This document shows, one piece after another, positions 6,330-9,536 of a stretch of 9,536 nucleotides of DNA. The first letter of the stretch is position 1, and every line of letters starts with the position of its first letter. The translations under genes were made by a program, and so were the position numbers. Origin of the DNA: Pseudomonadota bacterium. Lineage in GTDB: Bacteria > Desulfobacterota > JAPLJL01. Location of the stretch: assembly GCA_026388615.1 (NCBI GenBank), contig JAPLJL010000068.1, positions 1-9,536 of the forward strand, given 5' to 3'. Below the pieces are notes generated by a model. It did not search any database, was not told where the DNA came from, and saw only the letters and a program-made list of their open reading frames with translations.

Positions 6330-6418
6330 TGTCATTGCGAGGAACGAAGTGACGAAGCAATCTAATTTCAATTGGCGGAAAGAACGAGATTGCCGCGCCC
6401 TGCGGGCTCGCAATGACA
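6330..6418. repeat. TGTCATTGCGAG inverted-repeat element
   Basis: This is an 89-bp unit with perfect 12-bp ends, TGTCATTGCGAG (6330-6341) and CTCGCAATGACA (6407-6418). An inner inverted pair GCAATCT (6357-6363) / AGATTGC (6387-6393) lies within it. Similar GTCATTGCGAG...GAAGCAATCT repeats occur between genes in many environmental bacteria. It is non-coding and may be a small non-autonomous element. Confidence 0.75.
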
Positions 6419-6519
6419 CATTCGAACCTAGGCTTCTCCGCATACTGTCAGATAGCTGTTTTAAGTTTGGTTTTTATTTGAACTTTGGATTTTGAAATTT
6501 GAGCTTGGGGGTTTAATCG

Positions 6520-7656
6520 ATGTATTTTCCGATCTCCGAAGAAGAAAAGATGATCCAGATGATGGTCGCGCAGTTCGCGGCCCGGGAGGTGGCGCCCGGC
6601 GCGGCCGCCCGGGACGAGCGCGGCGAATTCCCCCGGGAGCTGGTGACGAAAATGGCCCAGCTTGGGCTTTGCGGGATGATGGTGCCTCCGGCCTTCGGGG
6701 GCTCGGGGGTGGGGGCGGTGGCTTACGCCCTGGCGGTGATGGAGATCGCCCGGGCCTGCGCCTCCACGGCTGTGACCATGTGCGTGACCAATCTTTCCTG
6801 CGAGCCGCTCCTGGCTTTCGGCACCGAAGAGCAGAAGAAGCGCCTGCTCGCCCCGGTGGCCTCGGGAAAAATCCTGGGCGCCTTCGCCCTGACCGAGCCC
6901 GAGGCGGGGAGCAACCTGACCGAGATCTCCTGCCGGGCGGAGAAGAAGGGGGGCCGCTACCTCCTCCGGGGCACGAAGGTTTTTATCACCAACGGCGCCT
7001 ATGCGGGGCTGACTATCGCTCTGGCCCGGACCGCGGAAGGCGCCCGGGGCCTGACCGCCTTCGCGGTGGAAAAGGGCTTTCCCGGGTTCAAGGTGGGCCG
7101 GGAGATCCACAAGATGGGGCTGCGGGCCAGCAACACCGTGGAGATCCTGTTCGAAGATTGCGAGGTCCCGGAGGCGAACCGGATCGGCGGCGAGGGAGAT
7201 GGCCTGCGGGCGGTTACCAACGCCCTCTACTCCGGGCGGATCGGCATTGCCGCCCAGTCCACCGGCCTGCTCCAGACCTGCCTGGACGAGGCCGCGAAGT
7301 ACGCCCAGGAAAGGCGCCAGTTCAAGCGGCCGCTCTCGGGCCACCAGGCCATCCAGTGGATGATCGCGGAAATCGCCACCGGCCTGGAATCCGCCCGGCT
7401 CCTGACCCTCTCCGCGGCGGCCCTCAAGCAGCGGGGCGAGCCCTTTGCCCGGGAGGCCTCCATGGCCAAGCTTTTCGCTTCGGAAACCCTGGTCCGGTCG
7501 GCCTATCAGGCCCTCCAGATCCACGGCGGATACGGTTATACCCGGGAGTTTCCGATTGAACGGATTTACCGGGACGCGCGGGTGACCACCATTTACGAGG
7601 GGACCAGCGAAGTCCAGAAAATGGTGATCGCCCGGGAGACCCTGAAAGAAATCTGA
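6520..7656 (+). CDS. Acyl-CoA dehydrogenase (FAD-dependent)
   Basis: This 378-residue enzyme of the acyl-CoA dehydrogenase family is predicted to oxidise acyl-CoA to trans-2-enoyl-CoA, passing electrons to electron-transfer flavoprotein. The order of motifs is canonical. There is an N-terminal helical domain, then FALTEPEAGSN (from F122) of the FAD/substrate-binding middle domain and KVFITNGAYAG. These are followed by GRIGIAAQSTGL, YAQERRQFKRPLSGHQAIQ and IHGGYGYTREFPIER (GG from G336). TTIYEGTSEVQ carries the probable catalytic base Glu360, the short/medium-chain (butyryl-CoA-type) position. The length is normal for the family. ATG 6520 follows a GGGGG at about 6505-6509. No ETF or enoyl-CoA hydratase genes are in the window. 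Together with the acyl-CoA synthetase it points to beta-oxidation; substrate specificity is unresolved. Confidence 0.96.
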   Translation: MYFPISEEEKMIQMMVAQFAAREVAPGAAARDERGEFPRELVTKMAQLGLCGMMVPPAFGGSGVGAVAYALAVMEIARACASTAVTMCVTNLSCEPLLAFGTEEQKKRLLAPVASGKILGAFALTEPEAGSNLTEISCRAEKKGGRYLLRGTKVFITNGAYAGLTIALARTAEGARGLTAFAVEKGFPGFKVGREIHKMGLRASNTVEILFEDCEVPEANRIGGEGDGLRAVTNALYSGRIGIAAQSTGLLQTCLDEAAKYAQERRQFKRPLSGHQAIQWMIAEIATGLESARLLTLSAAALKQRGEPFAREASMAKLFASETLVRSAYQALQIHGGYGYTREFPIERIYRDARVTTIYEGTSEVQKMVIARETLKEI

Positions 7657-7724
7657 TATTGATTCTGAAGTAGGGGCAGCCGGCAATGGCCGACCGGGAT
7701 CGGAAGTCTTATCTTCTTGTAGTT

Positions 7725-7740
7725 GCCCGATTTATCGGGC
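7725..7740. repeat. GCCCGA-TTTA-TCGGGC hairpin
   Basis: This is a perfect 6-bp stem with a four-base loop, 69 bp after the dehydrogenase stop codon. It lies in a repeat-rich gap (7657-7899) that also holds a TTTATCCTGAGTTCTGTCG motif near 7767 and the palindrome at 7807. There is no U-run after it, so an intrinsic terminator role is weak. Confidence 0.45.
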
Positions 7741-7806
7741 ATGTTTATGGACGTCATCAGCTTGTTTATCCTGAGTTCTGTCGAAGGGCTGATGCAACGC
7801 AATAGC

Positions 7807-7872
7807 AAGGGAGCCGGCGGCCTGACCGAGACGACCTCTCGGGTCGGCCAGGGAGCGGCTCCCCTACGAAAA
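7807..7872. repeat. 66-bp nested palindromic repeat, copy 2
   Basis: This is the second copy of the unit at 4017-4082, with four mismatches. The core stem is CCGAGA (7826-7831) / TCTCGG (7837-7842), with outer arms GGCC/GGCC and GGGAGCC (7809-7815) / GGCTCCC (7857-7863). It ends 27 bp before the start codon of the selenoprotein gene, so the transcript leader may contain it. Confidence 0.75.
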
Positions 7873-7899
7873 TCTCAATAAATAAAAGAGGGAAACGCC

Positions 7900-8154
7900 A
7901 TGGATAATGCCGGCAAAACCCCAAACCCTTTAAGCGTCCAGATCGCCTACTGCGGGGAATGAAATTATCTGCCGCAGGCCACCAGTCTGGCGGCCGCGAT
8001 CGAAAAAGAATTCGGGACGAAGGCGAGCCTGAAGAAAGGCCGCGGCGGCGTTTTCGAGGTGACAGTGAACGGGAAATTGGTTTTCGACAAGCATGAAAAG
8101 GGCCGATTTCCGGAAGCCGGAGAGGTGCTGGCGGAAATCCGGAAGCTAGCATGA
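7900..8154 (+). CDS. selW: SelW-like (Rdx family) selenoprotein with in-frame TGA
   Basis: This is an 84-residue protein if TGA 7960-7962 is read as selenocysteine (U21). The frame gives VQIAYCGEUNYLPQA, a CxxU redox motif after the first beta strand, exactly where SelW/SelT/SelH-type Rdx proteins carry CxxU or CxxC. After the TGA the same frame continues with family features: a helix (SLAAAIEKEFG), then KKGRGGVFEVTVNGKLVFDK, and the C-terminal GRFPEAGEVLAEIRKLA before the second TGA. The expected product is a small thioredoxin-like selenol protein, probably cytoplasmic, in redox homeostasis. Its exact partner in bacteria is unknown. ATG 7900 has AGAGGG seven bases upstream. A SECIS-like hairpin follows the TGA. 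The alternative, a Cys or Trp gene broken by a point mutation, is less likely because the codon sits precisely at the selenocysteine position. Expression needs SelA/B/C/D elsewhere in the genome. Confidence 0.9.
7973..7998 (+). promoter_or_regulatory. Putative bacterial SECIS hairpin in the selenoprotein mRNA
   Basis: The stem is built from CGC (7973-7975) with GCG (7996-7998), a bulged A7976, GGCC (7977-7980) with GGCC (7992-7995), an A-C mismatch, then CCA (7982-7984) with UGG (7988-7990). The apical loop is GUC (7985-7987). Bacterial SelB recognises a hairpin just after the UGA with G and U in the apical loop. Here the G lies 23 nt after the UGA codon, three nt further than in my reading of E. 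coli fdhF. The fold was drawn by hand. Confidence 0.7.
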
Positions 8155-8166
8155 TGCCGTCCTTTT

Positions 8167-8257
8167 TGTCATTCTGAACCCCGCTTTTAGCGGGGTGAAG
8201 AATCTCGGTTTGGATGAAGAATAAAAAGACAGATCTTTCGCTTCGCTCAGGATGACA
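8167..8257. repeat. TGTCATYCTGA inverted-repeat element, copy 2
   Basis: The ends TGTCATTCTGA (8167-8177) and TCAGGATGACA (8247-8257) pair with one mismatch. A hairpin CCCCGC-TTTTA-GCGGGG (8179-8195) follows, with GAAGAATCT and AGATCTTTC arms inside. It is related to 4158-4287. It fills most of the gap between the selenoprotein and lipoprotein genes. Confidence 0.7.
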
Positions 8258-8311
8258 GAAGGAAAACAAATCAGGATGATATGCAGGGATTTTCAACCCG
8301 GGGGTGAGTTC

Positions 8312-9478
8312 ATGAAAAAAGCGCGGTTAGCTTCAACTTTTTCGCAGGGCGCGATCCTGGCGGCGGTTTTGTTTTTCGGCGGGTGTTCGGGAGGGGCCTC
8401 CGGCCCCTTCGCCGAGCTCGAGGACCAGGGCCTGGCCCAGTACCGGGGCGTGGCCAGGGTGGCGGAGAAAAGCACGTTCGAGAACGTGACTACCTTTTCC
8501 TTCGATCCGGCCAGCGGCCCCATCTGCCTGAAGAAGACCAATTACATAACCTCCATCCGGGACATCGGCTCCGACGACCTTTTTCTTTACCTGACCGGAG
8601 GCGGGGCCTGCTGGAAGGATTTCTGCTTCGCCCTTTCCGGGGCTTTCATCGGCATCGTGCCCGTGAATATCACCAATTTCGATGACCCCACTAACCCGGT
8701 CCGGGACATGAACGTGGTCCAGATCCCGAGCTGCGACGGCTCCCTCTTCTCGGGTGACTCCGACAATGACGACAACGGCGACGGGGTCATTGACCGGCCC
8801 CAGCACGGGATCCGCAACCTGACCGCCTCCCTGGACATCGCCAAGCAGTATTTCCCTAATCCGCGCCGGGTTTTCCTCGCCGGGTCCAGCGCGGGGGGAT
8901 TCGGAACCATTCTGGCCACTCCCTTGGTGAGGATTTATTACCCGGATGTTCCCCTTTATGTTTTCAGCGACTCCGGGCCGGGCATCGTCAAGACCCACGA
9001 TCCCCAGTTCCTGATTGATCTCCTGAATGATTTCAAAATCATGCGTTTCATTCCCAAGTCCTGTAAGGATTGCATCGCCAACGGCCACCTGACCCGGTTG
9101 ATCGGGTACGGGCTCGAGCATGATCCGAACCTGAAGCTCGGGCTTCACAGCTCCTACGGGGACAAGGTCTACGCCAAATTATTCCTGGGGATCGGGGCCC
9201 AGGAATTCGGGGAGCAGCTGGTCCAGGAAACCAGTTACCTGAGCGCTAGATATCCGGACCGTTTCAAGATGTTCCTGACCGAAGGGGAGAAACACACTAC
9301 CCTGATCGGGGACGCGGTTATCCCCGCCACCATGGTGGAGAGCTCGTCGACCGATTCCGACACCGGCATCGTGCTTGGGGGAATGTACACCACCGAACTC
9401 AACGGGGTGACGATCGCCGACTGGATCCGGATGATGCTGGCGGACGACCCCGGCTGGGTCAACGAGACCGCACGGTAA
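8312..9478 (+). CDS. Pectinacetylesterase/Notum-like family lipoprotein
   Basis: This 388-residue protein is a predicted exported serine hydrolase of the pectinacetylesterase family (carboxylester hydrolase, plant PAE/animal Notum relatives). It has a lipoprotein signal: MKK, a hydrophobic core (ILAAVLFF), and a lipobox-like FGGC with Cys near residue 25. Family motifs in order are LYLTGGGACWKD, FDDPTNPVRDMNVVQIPSCDG, and VFLAGSSAGGFG with the probable nucleophile Ser193. A possible catalytic His is H328 in EGEKHTTL. Between them DSDNDDNGDGVID looks like a calcium-binding Asp-rich loop. I chose ATG 8312 because it gives the signal peptide directly and is preceded by GGGGTGA (8301-8307). The frame is open 20 codons further upstream, but that part lies in a repeat. 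The substrate is unknown, since family members deacylate sugars or proteins. Length is typical. Confidence 0.85.
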   Translation: MKKARLASTFSQGAILAAVLFFGGCSGGASGPFAELEDQGLAQYRGVARVAEKSTFENVTTFSFDPASGPICLKKTNYITSIRDIGSDDLFLYLTGGGACWKDFCFALSGAFIGIVPVNITNFDDPTNPVRDMNVVQIPSCDGSLFSGDSDNDDNGDGVIDRPQHGIRNLTASLDIAKQYFPNPRRVFLAGSSAGGFGTILATPLVRIYYPDVPLYVFSDSGPGIVKTHDPQFLIDLLNDFKIMRFIPKSCKDCIANGHLTRLIGYGLEHDPNLKLGLHSSYGDKVYAKLFLGIGAQEFGEQLVQETSYLSARYPDRFKMFLTEGEKHTTLIGDAVIPATMVESSSTDSDTGIVLGGMYTTELNGVTIADWIRMMLADDPGWVNETAR

Positions 9479-9481
9479 ACA

Positions 9482-9508
9482 GCTCTGCTCGAACAGCTTG
9501 GGCAGAGC
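9482..9508. terminator. Stem-loop after the lipoprotein gene, possible terminator
   Basis: GCTCTGC (9482-9488) pairs perfectly with GCAGAGC (9502-9508) across a 13-base loop, starting 4 bp after the stop codon. No U-tract follows; the sequence continues into GGGGCAAGGGGCATAGAG repeats similar to those near 5568. It may be a weak terminator or simply part of the repeat family. Confidence 0.35.
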
Positions 9509-9536
9509 GCATGGGGCAAGGGGCATAGAGCATAGA

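Noticed and set aside
6448..7686. Long minus-strand open frame antisense to the acyl-CoA dehydrogenase
   Set aside because: Shadow frame for the same reason. The plus strand carries every dehydrogenase motif.
4017..7872. Intergenic palindromes considered as CRISPR repeats
   Set aside because: The copies are singletons separated by kilobases of genes. There are no regular spacers and no cas genes.
7900..7962. A 20-codon peptide ending at TGA 7960
   Set aside because: The frame beyond the TGA shows SelW-family sequence and a SECIS-like hairpin, so the TGA is better read as selenocysteine.
8252..8311. Twenty-codon upstream extension of the lipoprotein gene
   Set aside because: It overlaps the end of a repeat element, would bury the signal peptide, and lacks a ribosome site. 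ATG 8312 is preceded by GGGGTGA.

Overview
The window looks like a chromosomal segment of a GC-rich, probably anaerobic Gram-negative bacterium. The metabolic genes, the in-frame-UGA selenoprotein and the dense intergenic palindromic repeats fit Desulfobacterota (deltaproteobacteria) or a similar environmental lineage. That placement is inference, because no rRNA or marker gene is present.

Layout. Positions 1-2010 are a mobile/accessory junction. A very AT-rich unknown gene fragment (3-478) runs into two direct copies of an IS30-type terminal sequence (479-505, 562-588). Next comes the 3' part of an IS30-family transposase gene on the minus strand (566-965). That gene is cut by a complete Y1 (RAYT/IS200-like) transposase element (966-2010), which has perfect 15-bp terminal inverted repeats and a DnaA domain IV-like C-terminus.

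From 2018 onward the DNA is GC-rich and every recognised gene is on the plus strand. In order they are: a long-chain acyl-CoA synthetase (2074-3915) behind a good sigma-70-type promoter; an alpha/beta hydrolase (4335-5375); an XRE-HTH/cupin regulator (5743-6294); an acyl-CoA dehydrogenase (6520-7656); a small SelW-like (Rdx family) protein of 84 residues whose CxxU motif uses an in-frame TGA (7900-8154); and a predicted lipoprotein of the pectinacetylesterase/Notum-like hydrolase family (8312-9478).

The synthetase, dehydrogenase and XRE-cupin regulator suggest activation and beta-oxidation of a fatty or related carboxylic acid under local control. Gaps of 157-419 bp filled with repeats argue that the genes are separate transcription units and not one tight operon.

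The most notable item is the selenoprotein at 7900. A conventional ORF scan misses it because TGA 7960-7962 breaks the frame. The frame continues with clear family signatures after the TGA, and a strong hairpin with a GU-containing apical loop (7973-7998), placed like a bacterial SECIS element, follows directly. The intergenic regions carry several families of palindromic or MITE-like repeats, including a 66-bp nested palindrome present twice (4017, 7807) and a 190-bp TA-flanked inverted-repeat element (3930-4119).
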